A DNA stretch of 64,000 bases from positions 1-64,000 of the forward strand of contig JAPHRD010000073.1 of the NCBI GenBank assembly GCA_026196225.1, written 5' to 3'. Positions 31,140-40,581 of the stretch are shown piece by piece. Source of the stretch: Motiliproteus sp. Lineage in GTDB: Bacteria > Pseudomonadota > Gammaproteobacteria > Pseudomonadales > Balneatricaceae. How positions within the stretch are numbered: position 1 is the first letter of the stretch; each line of letters starts with the position of its first letter. The position numbers and the translations under genes are program-made. The notes below the pieces were generated by a model. That model did no database searches. It was not told the origin of the DNA and saw only the letters and a list, made by a program, of their open reading frames with translations.

Positions 31140-31955
31140 TTAAGCATAGCCGGGGCTGTTGACGCTGAACAGACGCTGGTCCTCCAGGCGAAGGGCGGTT
31201 AACGATCCACCCCAGATGCAGCCCGTATCTAGAGCGAAGACATTGTCGCTGTCGGCGTTACCTTCCAGCGAAGCCCAGTGGCCGAAGACTATCCGTTTGT
31301 TCTTACAAGCATGCTTTGGGTGAGCGTACCAGGGTAGAAAGCCCTCGGGGGGTGTTTCAGCGCTGGTCTTGGTTTTGAGCTCCAGTTTACCTTTGGCATT
31401 GCAGAAACGCATGCGAGTCAGATAGTTGGTGATGCAACGAAGTCGGTCCCAGTCCCGTAGCTTTTCCGACCAGCAATCGGGTTGATTGCCGTACATATGG
31501 GCAAAGTAATCGCCGATCTGATCGCTAAGCAACACTTGCTCTACCTCTGCTGCGTAGGCGCTGGCCTGCTTGAGAGTCCAAACCGGTGGGATGCCGGCAT
31601 GGACCATAGCGTAGGAAAGGGATTTGTCTCGATACAGCAGTGGCTGGTGTCGTAGCCAGTCCAGTAGCTCGTCGCGGTCCGGGGCCGCCAGGATCTCTTT
31701 GAGGGTATCTTTGCGCCCCATGCGAGCATCGTTGTAGGCCACTGCCAGCAGGTGCAGATCGTGATTGCCCAAAACGACTCGGGCGTTTTTTTTCAGCTCT
31801 TTGACAAAGCGAAGACATCGCAGCGATGCAGGGCCTCGATTGACCAGGTCGCCGGTAAACCAAACCTGATCAGAATCACTGAATTTAACTTTGTCCAGCA
31901 GTCGAGCAAGCTCGTCATAGCAGCCCTGGAGGTCACCGATGGCATAGGTGGACAT
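31140..31955 (-). CDS. apaH: Bis(5'-nucleosyl)-tetraphosphatase, symmetrical
   Basis: TYAIGDLQGCYDELARLLDKV...FTGDLVNRGPASL...VLGNHDLHLLAVAY. Confidence 0.97.
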   Translation of the reverse strand: MSTYAIGDLQGCYDELARLLDKVKFSDSDQVWFTGDLVNRGPASLRCLRFVKELKKNARVVLGNHDLHLLAVAYNDARMGRKDTLKEILAAPDRDELLDWLRHQPLLYRDKSLSYAMVHAGIPPVWTLKQASAYAAEVEQVLLSDQIGDYFAHMYGNQPDCWSEKLRDWDRLRCITNYLTRMRFCNAKGKLELKTKTSAETPPEGFLPWYAHPKHACKNKRIVFGHWASLEGNADSDNVFALDTGCIWGGSLTALRLEDQRLFSVNSPGYA

Positions 31956-31968
31956 GGAGGGTCAGCCG

Positions 31969-32349
31969 TTAATGCAGCGCATTGGGTGTTGCAAGGGTGA
32001 AGGCGGGAATCGGTGCTTGGAAATCATCGCCGGATTCGGTGCGCATTCCATAGTGACCGGTCATGCTGCCCACTTTGGTGGCGATGACGGTGCCACTGGT
32101 GTAGCGAAAGCTCTTGCCGGGTTCGATGGTAGGTTGTTCGCCGATGACCCCCTGTCCTTCTACTTCTTGCTCCTGCTGATCACCGTCAGTAATCATCCAG
32201 TAGCGACTGAGTAGCTGAACCGACTCGATATCTTGATTAAGAATCGTGATGGTGTAGGCAAACACGAAGCGTTTGTTCTCTGGGTCCGACTGGTCGTCCA
32301 GATATTCGGTTTCCACCGTAATGTTGACGGGGTGTTGAATCAGACTCAT
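31969..32349 (-). CDS. apaG: ApaG protein
   Basis: YLDDQSDPENKRFVFAYTITILNQ...LLSRYWMITDGDQQEQEVEGQGVIGEQPTIEPGKSFRYTSG. Confidence 0.97.
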   Translation of the reverse strand: MSLIQHPVNITVETEYLDDQSDPENKRFVFAYTITILNQDIESVQLLSRYWMITDGDQQEQEVEGQGVIGEQPTIEPGKSFRYTSGTVIATKVGSMTGHYGMRTESGDDFQAPIPAFTLATPNALH

Positions 32350-33188
32350 GGGTCCTGCCGGTCCTCGGTTGTCGCGTTATGTTTTAAATCTGTGTAGCTG
32401 TCTGCAAGTTTGACAAAATCGCTGAGAGCGACTCGTTCCGGCCGAATAGACGGATCGATACCCAATGCTTCAATGTGTTCGCAAGGTAGCATTTTTTTCA
32501 GATTGTTGCGCAAGGTTTTTCGTCGTTGACTGAAAGCGGTACGCACCAGAGTAGCCAGATCCTTTTCGTCTTTGGCCGGGTAGGGCAAGGTTTGATGGGG
32601 TGTCAGGCGGACAATGGCCGAATCCACTTTGGGCTTAGGATCAAAGGCTTCAGGGGGTACCAGAAACAGATTGTCTACCTGGCAGCGATACTGCGCCATG
32701 ATGCCTAATCGCCCGTAGTGGCGGCTACCTGGCTGCGCGGCCAGACGTTCCACCACCTCTTTTTGCAGCATGAAGTGCATATCTTGGATGATACCGCTGT
32801 GGCTGAGGAGATGGAAAATCAGTGGTGTAGAGATGTTGTAGGGCAAATTGCCCACCACTCGCAGGCGCTGGTCCGATTCAGGATCAATCAGGGTGTGGAA
32901 ATCAAATTTCAGTGCATCCCCTTCATGGATGCGGAACTTGTCTTCGTAGCGGAAAAACTGGGTGCGGAGTATGGGGATCAGGTCCCGGTCCAGTTCTACT
33001 ACATCCAGTTCACCGATCTCTTCCAGCAGTTCTTCGGTGATAGCACCAAGGCCCGGACCGATCTCTACCAGCCGTTGGCCTGTTTTGGGGGCAATACTGC
33101 GGACGATACGACGGATAATGTTGCCGTCTTGAAGAAAGTTTTGGCCAAAGCGTTTACGGGCCTGATGTCCGAGATTTTTCTGATTCAT
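32346..33188 (-). CDS. rsmA: 16S rRNA (adenine1518-N6/adenine1519-N6)-dimethyltransferase
   Basis: ARKRFGQNFLQDGNIIRRIV...VEIGPGLGAITEELL...VVGNLPYNISTPLIFHLL. Confidence 0.98.
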   Translation of the reverse strand: MNQKNLGHQARKRFGQNFLQDGNIIRRIVRSIAPKTGQRLVEIGPGLGAITEELLEEIGELDVVELDRDLIPILRTQFFRYEDKFRIHEGDALKFDFHTLIDPESDQRLRVVGNLPYNISTPLIFHLLSHSGIIQDMHFMLQKEVVERLAAQPGSRHYGRLGIMAQYRCQVDNLFLVPPEAFDPKPKVDSAIVRLTPHQTLPYPAKDEKDLATLVRTAFSQRRKTLRNNLKKMLPCEHIEALGIDPSIRPERVALSDFVKLADSYTDLKHNATTEDRQDP

Positions 33189-33200
33189 GGCTGCTCTTTA

Positions 33201-34202
33201 TTAACGTGAGGCCTGTTGTTTGGCGGATGCCATCTCTACGGCGGTGTCGATAGCCGTTTGCAGGCTGCCGATATCGGCACGACCGGTTCCAGCCAGGTCG
33301 AGGGCGGTACCATGGTCCACGGAGGTGCGAATAATCGGTAACCCCAAGGTGACGTTAACCGCTTTGCCAAAGCCTTTGTATTTTAGGACCGGCAATCCCT
33401 GATCATGATACATGGCCAGTACCGCATCAGCATCATTCAGCAGGTGGTCGGTAAACAGGGTGTCGGCTGGCAGTGGACCAATCAGATCCATGCCCTGTTT
33501 ACGCAACAGCTTGAGGGCTGGTTCGATAACTTCGATCTCTTCTCGTCCCAGATGGCCATTCTCGCCAGCATGGGGATTGAGTCCACAGACGAGAATGCGG
33601 GGTTTGGCAATACCGAAGTGGCGTTGTAGATCCGTATAAAGAATCCGGCCAATGGTAATAACTTTGTCTTGGGTTATGGCTGCGGGAACTTCAAGCAACG
33701 GTAGGTGAGTGGTGACCAGAGCAACTCGCAGGCCTTGAGTTGCCAGCATCATCACTACTTCGTCGGTGTCGGTCTTTTCCTGAAGAAATTCGGTATGGCC
33801 GCTAAAAGCGACTCCCGCTTCGTTGATAATGCCTTTGTTGACCGGTGCGGTGACCATCGCGGCAAAATCCCCCTGCTGGCAGCCGTCAATAGCCATCTGC
33901 AGAGTATCGAGGACATACTGGCCGTTCTGCGCATCCAGGGAGCCGGCGACAACGGCGTTGGTGGTGGGCTTTGATAGTACCGTCAGCGAGCCCGCAGACG
34001 ATGGCTTGACAGGGAGTTGAGAGTCAAAGGTTTTGATCGTTAGCGGCAGACCCAATATTTGGGCGCGCTGCTTGATCATCTCTTGATCGGCAATCACCAC
34101 CAGTTGGTGGTTTTGTTGCTGCTGGGCTAGCTGAATGCAGAGGTCGGGGCCAATACCTGCAGGTTCTCCGGCTGTTATGGCAATGCGCTGCACCGTGGTC
34201 AA
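33201..34202 (-). CDS. pdxA: 4-hydroxythreonine-4-phosphate dehydrogenase
   Basis: IAITAGEPAGIGPDLCIQLA...TAPVNKGIINEAGVAFSGHTEFL...GLNPHAGENGHLGREE. Confidence 0.97.
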   Translation of the reverse strand: MTTVQRIAITAGEPAGIGPDLCIQLAQQQQNHQLVVIADQEMIKQRAQILGLPLTIKTFDSQLPVKPSSAGSLTVLSKPTTNAVVAGSLDAQNGQYVLDTLQMAIDGCQQGDFAAMVTAPVNKGIINEAGVAFSGHTEFLQEKTDTDEVVMMLATQGLRVALVTTHLPLLEVPAAITQDKVITIGRILYTDLQRHFGIAKPRILVCGLNPHAGENGHLGREEIEVIEPALKLLRKQGMDLIGPLPADTLFTDHLLNDADAVLAMYHDQGLPVLKYKGFGKAVNVTLGLPIIRTSVDHGTALDLAGTGRADIGSLQTAIDTAVEMASAKQQASR

Positions 34203-35485
34203 AGCTTGATCTCGATATAGGCCTCGGATTTGATCTCGCGAAGCCAGTTAATCAGCTCTTCATTAAATTTGCGCTTGCCGATAGCATCCCGGGCTTCGTT
34301 GGCAAGGATACGTTCACCCATGTCCTCTTTCTTGCGGTCAGTGACCTGAAGAATATGCCAGCCGAAACGGCTTTTAAATGCGGGGCTGACATTGCCTACA
34401 GGAGTATCGTTCATCACCTGTTCAAAAGCGGGAACCATCTGGCCTGGTAATGCCCAGCCCAGTTCGCCGCCTTGACTACCGCTGCCGGTGTCATCACTGA
34501 ATTCTTTGGCCAGTTCAGAAAAATCTTCACCCTTAACAATGCGGGCTCGAAGCTGACGGATCAGTTGTTCAGTTTGTTCTTCGTTACGGATCTCGTTGGC
34601 ACTTAGCAGGATGTGGCGAACTTCGGTTTGATCAATCATTCGTACACTGCCGCCACGGGTATCCAGCAGTTTGATAATCTGAAAACCACCACCCATGCGG
34701 AAAGGCTGGGTAAGTTGCCCTGACTCTAGGCCTTTGACCGCTTTAGCGATAGGGGCTGGCAGCTCAGACTGTTGGCGCCAACCCAGGTTACCACCTTCCA
34801 AGGCCCGTGGGCTCTTTGATACGGCAACGGATACTTCAGCGAAATCAGCACCGGCGAGGAGGTCACGGTAGACCTTTTCAGCCTGGCTTCTAGATTTGGA
34901 AATCTGATCAGAGCTGGGGTCGCTGGGGATGGGGATCATAATATGGGCCAGATTCAGTTCCGTCTGAGCCTGTTTTTTTCCCTCTTCAGAAGCCAGGAAG
35001 TTTTTTACCTCCTGGTCGGAAATCTTGATTCGTCGACTCACCAGGCGCTGGCGGGTCTGAGAGATCAGCATCTCTTCGCGGATCTGCTCTCGCACTTCTT
35101 TATAGTTCTGTCCTTCCAGCTCCAGCTGCTGCTTAAAGTTTTCCAAGGATAGCTTGTTACGCTTGGCCATGGTAAGCAAGGCGCGGTCGAGCATGTCATC
35201 GGATACCCGAATACCGTTCAGGCGTGCCTGAGCCATCTGCAGGCGTTCGCTGACCATCTTGTCCAGTACCTGTTTGACCAGGGTTTTGTTATCTGGCAGG
35301 CCCGTGTTTCGGGCTTTCAGTTGCTGCTTAATCACTTCGGTACGGCGCAGTAGTTCTGATTGCAGGATAATGTCCTTGTCCACTACCGCGACCACTCGGT
35401 CGAGGAATTTCTCTTCCGCTTGGACCGCCGTCATCATCAGGCAGAACAGTGTGGCAACAGCAGTTTTAAGCAGTGGTGAATGCAT
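34199..35485 (-). CDS. surA: Periplasmic chaperone / peptidyl-prolyl isomerase SurA
   Basis: Signal peptide, LDRVVAVVDKDIILQSEL, two parvulin-type domains (LNLAHIMIPIPS; EVRHILLSANE). Confidence 0.96.
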   Translation of the reverse strand: MHSPLLKTAVATLFCLMMTAVQAEEKFLDRVVAVVDKDIILQSELLRRTEVIKQQLKARNTGLPDNKTLVKQVLDKMVSERLQMAQARLNGIRVSDDMLDRALLTMAKRNKLSLENFKQQLELEGQNYKEVREQIREEMLISQTRQRLVSRRIKISDQEVKNFLASEEGKKQAQTELNLAHIMIPIPSDPSSDQISKSRSQAEKVYRDLLAGADFAEVSVAVSKSPRALEGGNLGWRQQSELPAPIAKAVKGLESGQLTQPFRMGGGFQIIKLLDTRGGSVRMIDQTEVRHILLSANEIRNEEQTEQLIRQLRARIVKGEDFSELAKEFSDDTGSGSQGGELGWALPGQMVPAFEQVMNDTPVGNVSPAFKSRFGWHILQVTDRKKEDMGERILANEARDAIGKRKFNEELINWLREIKSEAYIEIKL

Positions 35486-35496
35486 CGAAGTACCCT

Positions 35497-38400
35497 TTAT
35501 TCTATGTTTTCGCGGGATTTGAATCCGGTGATATCTTCCAGAAAGTTGTTTGCTTGTGGGCCTGTGTCACCGGCGGCCTTGGTGCCGAAACCGCCAAGCC
35601 CCTTCATGGTAAATTGTAAGAAGACACCACTGTTCTCTCGATCTGTGGCATCGTCGTCGATCCACTCGCGATAAACCGTACGGATCTTCCAGCAGCAGTT
35701 TTCATATTCCAGCCCCAAAATTTTATCCAATGATTCGCTGTTTTCAATGTCATTCAACCAGCGGGCCAGCACACTCCACTGGGCATTGACGGGCCATATA
35801 AATGACAGATCGGTCTGTTCCAGATCGTCGCGGGTGAAGCGGTAGCTGATATTGAACTGGTGATCAAGGTCAGACCGGTAACTGAATTTGAGGTTCCGTT
35901 TGGTGTTGCTTAAGTTGTGATTATCCCACTGACCGTCCAGAGTTAGACGCATGTGGTCCGACATTCGCCATACCGCTTCAGCGGCGAAATCGGAGGTGCT
36001 GTCGGTAAGGATCGGATCGCTGCTGCTGAGTCGAACTTCACGATCTTGTAGATAGAAAATCTGGCCGAAACTGGCGTGCAGCAGTTCTTGTCCATTGTCT
36101 TCCAGAAGGCGAGTAGTGACACCCAGTGTGATCTGATTGGTGTCGCCGATGCGGTCTTTACCACTGAAACGGTTATCCCGGAAGAGCTGGCTGTAGCTGA
36201 AGGTCAGCTCGGAGGAATCGAAGTCCGGCAGATCGGTCTGGTCTTCTTCCGGAACATAGAGATAGAACAGGCGTGGTTCCAAGGTATGGGTGTAGGCCTT
36301 GCCGCCGATCTCGGTACCCCGATCTAGGTAGATGCCGCTATCGATGCTGAACAGGGGTAGGTTCCGGCTTGGATTGTTGTCAGTGCCCGAAGGTTCGTTA
36401 TCTAATTGGTATGTGGTGTGGGTCAGGCGCAATTTTGGTCGAACATAGGCCCAAGGCCAGCTGTATTCGGTAGCCAGTGTGGCATCCAGGTGGGCGCGAT
36501 TGCCGGTAATTCTATTGATGCCAGTAAAGCCCGTGATATCCCGGTCAAAGCGGACGATATCAGCGGAATAACTCAGGTCTAACTGGTCGTCGGCCAGTTC
36601 CTGTCTGCCATTAAAATAAAATTCAGGCAGCTTCTGATAAGGAGCATCGGCGGTGGTAATGGTTTGGTAGGCGTGAACCCTTACGCCGGCATTCCAGTTA
36701 TTGCCGGAGTAGGCCAGCGAACCGTACTGATCAAGATGAGTTTCTTGAGAAATATTGAGGCTGGTATCCAGATCATCAAAGTAGTCGTTGTCACTGACAC
36801 GGGTAAAATCGATGCTGCTGCGCCAACCTGCTGCAGGTTGGCCCGAGTGCTTGATCCCTAACACCCAGCGATCGTTGTCGTTTTCTAGGTCATCGCTAGG
36901 TAGTGCGGCCATGCTGATATCAAACTGGCCAACCTCATGCAGATAGCGGAATTCACTTTCCAGCATCAGACCACGTTTTTCCACGTAGCGGGGTGCCAGG
37001 GTGAGGTCATAATGGGGGGCCAGATTAAAGTAGTAAGGGGCGGTAATGTCGAGGCCGTTGTCTTCAGAGATGCTGATGCTTGGAATCAGGAAGCCGGATT
37101 TACGACGATCATCAATGGGGAAGCTGATCACTGGCAGGTAAAGCACCGGTAAGCCACCAATTTTAAGGGTGGCGTGCTTGGCTGTGCCAACCCCTTCTTC
37201 CTGGTCTAGCAGGATCTCACTGCCGTTGATGGACCAGCCATCGTATCCGGGTTCACAGCGAGTGTAGGATCCCTGGGTGATGTAAGTATCGCCATTCTCG
37301 TACTGGAGGACATAGTCAGCGGATCCACGGGCATGGCGTTCGTGCATCACAAATTCAGCATTCTCGACTCGGGTCTCACCACGGGCCTGATCGAAAATAG
37401 CGCTGTCGCCTAACAGTAGTGTGCCTGGCTCACGGTAGAGTACCGATCCCTGGAATTCTGCGCGCTCATCGTCATGGTAGAGTTGAGCCACCTGGCTGCG
37501 TAGCTGTTGATTGCCTTTTTGCAGGTGAACGTTGCCTTCCAGATGGGTGACGCTGCCCTCTCGGGTGCGAGTCTGGTTAGCTTTCACAAAGAGTGGTTTC
37601 TCTCCCTGTGCCAATTCTTTTTGAGTGAAGCGAGGCTGTGGCTCAATGTATTGGCCGGGGCAGTGGGTTGCTGGATCGGGACCATCGGAGAAAGCGTACC
37701 AGTCCAGGTGAGCGAAAGGATAAGGATTGGCTGGTAAACTGGCCAGTTGCGGTGACTGGGGCGCTGCTTTGGTGGCAATTGGTTGGCAGTCCCAACCCTG
37801 GGCATCGTCGGTGGGGCGGCAATCCCACTCTTTCTGTGCGCCCGGGCGTGTCTCTTTCTCGCTGTCTTGTTTGCTGATTGCGACAGTTTCTGGATAGGCG
37901 TCGGGGTATGCTGCCAGATAGTTTTTGTCGCTAGTGTCGGGCTGAATCGGTTGTGGATTGCCACTGCAATCCCAGTTGTCACCGTCCGCTTGGCATTCAA
38001 ATTGTGATTGATTACGGGAGAAACTGGTCTGGGGCTGCCAGCCACGATTGCTAGGCTGACGCTTTGCCGGTGCCTCGCTGGGCTCCATGGTTAATGGGCC
38101 GGTGGTCGTGCCGTAATCTTCATCTTCAATCAGTCCTGAGGTGTCGCTCTCGGCTGAAGTTGTCGCGGTCGTTGTCGCGGTCGTTGTCGCGGTCGTTGTC
38201 GCGGTGGTTGTTGCAGTGGCTGCGTTGCCGTTTTCTCCAGCAGACTCAGTGTTGGTCTTCGAGGTAGCAGGTTGACTGTTGTCATCGATCGCGGGCAAGG
38301 ATTCCGCTTGTGGCTGTTGGGCGGGTTTCTCTCGCTCTTCGTTGACCGAACACTCCCACTCCTGGCCATCATCGACGGAGACGCAGTTCCACAGCATCTC

Positions 38401-38538
38401 ACCGGCAGCAGGTTGCTGTTCCGCCGAGGATATTTGGGGCAGAGTGAGCAAGGATGACAGCCATAGCAGCCCAAGCGACAGCCTCCAGTAACTGGATCTG
38501 CAGTGGCGGGCATGGTTATCCGGAGATGTTACTGCCAT
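35497..38538 (-). CDS. lptD: LPS-assembly protein LptD
   Basis: N-terminal OstA-like domain and barrel; conserved FPIDDRRKSGFLIPS, APYYFNLAPHYDLTLAPRY, C-terminal CC pair in YENCCWKIRTVYREW. Confidence 0.96.
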   Translation of the reverse strand: MAVTSPDNHARHCRSSYWRLSLGLLWLSSLLTLPQISSAEQQPAAGEMLWNCVSVDDGQEWECSVNEEREKPAQQPQAESLPAIDDNSQPATSKTNTESAGENGNAATATTTATTTATTTATTTATTSAESDTSGLIEDEDYGTTTGPLTMEPSEAPAKRQPSNRGWQPQTSFSRNQSQFECQADGDNWDCSGNPQPIQPDTSDKNYLAAYPDAYPETVAISKQDSEKETRPGAQKEWDCRPTDDAQGWDCQPIATKAAPQSPQLASLPANPYPFAHLDWYAFSDGPDPATHCPGQYIEPQPRFTQKELAQGEKPLFVKANQTRTREGSVTHLEGNVHLQKGNQQLRSQVAQLYHDDERAEFQGSVLYREPGTLLLGDSAIFDQARGETRVENAEFVMHERHARGSADYVLQYENGDTYITQGSYTRCEPGYDGWSINGSEILLDQEEGVGTAKHATLKIGGLPVLYLPVISFPIDDRRKSGFLIPSISISEDNGLDITAPYYFNLAPHYDLTLAPRYVEKRGLMLESEFRYLHEVGQFDISMAALPSDDLENDNDRWVLGIKHSGQPAAGWRSSIDFTRVSDNDYFDDLDTSLNISQETHLDQYGSLAYSGNNWNAGVRVHAYQTITTADAPYQKLPEFYFNGRQELADDQLDLSYSADIVRFDRDITGFTGINRITGNRAHLDATLATEYSWPWAYVRPKLRLTHTTYQLDNEPSGTDNNPSRNLPLFSIDSGIYLDRGTEIGGKAYTHTLEPRLFYLYVPEEDQTDLPDFDSSELTFSYSQLFRDNRFSGKDRIGDTNQITLGVTTRLLEDNGQELLHASFGQIFYLQDREVRLSSSDPILTDSTSDFAAEAVWRMSDHMRLTLDGQWDNHNLSNTKRNLKFSYRSDLDHQFNISYRFTRDDLEQTDLSFIWPVNAQWSVLARWLNDIENSESLDKILGLEYENCCWKIRTVYREWIDDDATDRENSGVFLQFTMKGLGGFGTKAAGDTGPQANNFLEDITGFKSRENIE
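38160..38220. repeat. 12-bp tandem repeat (tgtcgcggtcgt), three perfect plus about two degenerate copies, inside lptD
   Basis: tgtcgcggtcgt tgtcgcggtcgt tgtcgcggtcgt tgtcgcggtggt tgttgcagtggc; encodes (ATTT)n. Confidence 0.93.
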
Positions 38539-38832
38539 CTACGCTGTTTCGCTCCTGGAGCAGCTTCGGAAAAGGTTGGCAGGGCCATCTCAGTCCGTGG
38601 TGTTGTTGGTTAGCGTTTTCATTACTTCACTGAGGATCACAGCAAGTCCGTTAAAGTATCAGGGACTTAGTTGCAATCATGCCAAATTTCGAGGTGTCAC
38701 CTGGCTGCCAGCTAGAGTAAGATGCGTCTCTGGTCGCGAATAATAAAGCAAAGGGCGCCGTGACGGCTAGCCCGAATCAAGGTCTAGGCTGATATTCTCC
38801 GACATTGTCTTAAAACCAAGTGAATTTGATCG

Positions 38833-39882
38833 ATGGATAACCGCCAACAGGCACTCAAACAATGGATTTCCAAACGATTTGATGTTTTGGAGTATCCTCT
38901 GGCTGCAGACTGGCAATTGAGCCCGGTTTCGGGTGATGCCAGCTTTCGACGTTATTTCAGGGTCCACAGTGGCCAAAATACCTGGATTGCAGTGGATGCA
39001 CCGCCCGAGAAAGAAGATAGCCACCCCTTTGTCGCTATCTCTCGGGCCTGGTTGCCACTGGATATTCACTGTCCAGAAGTGTTCAACGTTGATTTTGAAC
39101 TGGGCTTTATGTTGCTCTCAGATCTTGGGGATAGCCTTTATCTGGATCAACTGAATAGCAACACCGCTGATGAGTTGTATCTAAAAGCGATGCAAGCGCT
39201 GGTGCATATCCAGCAATGCCAGGATCTCCACGGTGACCCTTTTCCCCCTTATGATCGAGCTCTCTTACTGCGCGAAATGGAGCTGTTTCGGGATTGGTTT
39301 GTCACCCAGTTATTGGCGCTGGAGTTGACGCCGCAGCAGCAACAAGTTTTGGATGATGGCTTTGAACGGTTGATCACATCGGCCCTTGAGCAGCCTCAGG
39401 TCTGCGTGCACCGAGACTACCACTCTCGCAACCTGATGATTACCGATGAGCACACGCCGGGGGTGATCGACTTCCAGGATGCGGTTTGGGGACCGGTTAG
39501 CTACGACTTGGTTTCGCTGTTGCGGGACTGCTATATCGATTGGCCCAAATCTCAGGTTCAGGAGTGGGCGCTACAGTATTTTCAAATGGTGGAGAAAGCC
39601 GACATCATCCCAACCGAGAACGATCAGCAGAAGTTGCGCTGGTTTGATCTGATGGGGATGCAGCGGCATCTGAAAGCGATCGGCATTTTTGCTCGCCTCA
39701 ATATCCGTGACGGAAAATCAGATTATCTTGGCGATATTCCTCGCACCTTCAATTACCTGCTGGACGTCAGTGCCGACTATCCAGAGTTCAGTGCTTTCAG
39801 GCAATTGCTGAGCGAACAGGTGTTGCCGGCCATGGAAGTTAGCGGTTACTTTGCCCATGACCTAAAGGAACAGCTGGGATGA
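38833..39882 (+). CDS. amgK: Aminoglycoside-phosphotransferase-family sugar kinase, AmgK-like
   Basis: SPVSGDASFRRYFRV...VCVHRDYHSRNLMI...GVIDFQDAVWGPVSYDLVSLLRDCY; directly followed by murU-like gene. Confidence 0.9.
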   Translation: MDNRQQALKQWISKRFDVLEYPLAADWQLSPVSGDASFRRYFRVHSGQNTWIAVDAPPEKEDSHPFVAISRAWLPLDIHCPEVFNVDFELGFMLLSDLGDSLYLDQLNSNTADELYLKAMQALVHIQQCQDLHGDPFPPYDRALLLREMELFRDWFVTQLLALELTPQQQQVLDDGFERLITSALEQPQVCVHRDYHSRNLMITDEHTPGVIDFQDAVWGPVSYDLVSLLRDCYIDWPKSQVQEWALQYFQMVEKADIIPTENDQQKLRWFDLMGMQRHLKAIGIFARLNIRDGKSDYLGDIPRTFNYLLDVSADYPEFSAFRQLLSEQVLPAMEVSGYFAHDLKEQLG

Positions 39883-40580
39883 GGGCGATGATCCTGGCTG
39901 CCGGGTTGGGTACACGGATGCGGCCGTTAACCGATCATTGTCCCAAACCGATGCTGAGAGCTGCCGGTCAGACGTTGATAGAGCATCAAGTTAAGCGCCT
40001 AGTTGCAGCAGGATTTGATGACATTGTTATTAACCTCTCCTACCTGGGCGAGCAGATCGAAGCTTATTTGGGTGACGGTAGCCAATGGCAGGCCAGAATT
40101 CGCTATTCCAAAGAAGATAAACCGCTGGAGACCGGTGGTGGTATTTTTCAGGCACTTCCCTTGTTGTCCGACGGTAATCAGCCTTTCTTGCTGGTTAATG
40201 GCGATATCTGGAGCGATATCGATTATCGCCAACTACCCCGGCAGCTGGATGGTTTAGCCCATCTGGTGATGGTGGACAATCCCGATCACAACTGTCAGGG
40301 TGATTTCTGTTTGCGGAATGGATTGCTGGCGGAGCTTCAGGATGATTGCCAAGGGGTAACCTTTGCTGGTGTTAGCGTGCTCTCTCCGCAACTGTTTTCA
40401 GGTCAAAAGTCCGGGGTGTTTCCCTTGGCGCCGTTGTTAAGAGAAGCGATGGCAAACGAGTTGGTTAGTGGGCAACACCACGCGGGTCTGTGGTTGGATG
40501 TGGGAACCCCTCAACGTTTGCAGCAATTGGATAGGTTGTTGATACAAAAAGAGTTGATGCAACAGAAAAAGGTGAATTAA
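39879..40580 (+). CDS. murU: N-acetylmuramate-1-phosphate uridylyltransferase-like nucleotidyltransferase
   Basis: MRAMILAAGLGTRMRPLTDHCPKPMLRAAGQTLIEHQVKRL. Confidence 0.92.
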   Translation: MRAMILAAGLGTRMRPLTDHCPKPMLRAAGQTLIEHQVKRLVAAGFDDIVINLSYLGEQIEAYLGDGSQWQARIRYSKEDKPLETGGGIFQALPLLSDGNQPFLLVNGDIWSDIDYRQLPRQLDGLAHLVMVDNPDHNCQGDFCLRNGLLAELQDDCQGVTFAGVSVLSPQLFSGQKSGVFPLAPLLREAMANELVSGQHHAGLWLDVGTPQRLQQLDRLLIQKELMQQKKVN

Positions 40581-40581
40581 G

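Noticed and set aside
38160-38220. Possible CRISPR-like array
   Set aside because: Contiguous 12-bp units without spacers inside the lptD coding frame; a minisatellite, not CRISPR.
31140-38538. lptD-surA-pdxA-rsmA-apaG-apaH block as a novel cluster
   Set aside because: Conserved gammaproteobacterial synteny; ordinary apart from the LptD N-terminus.
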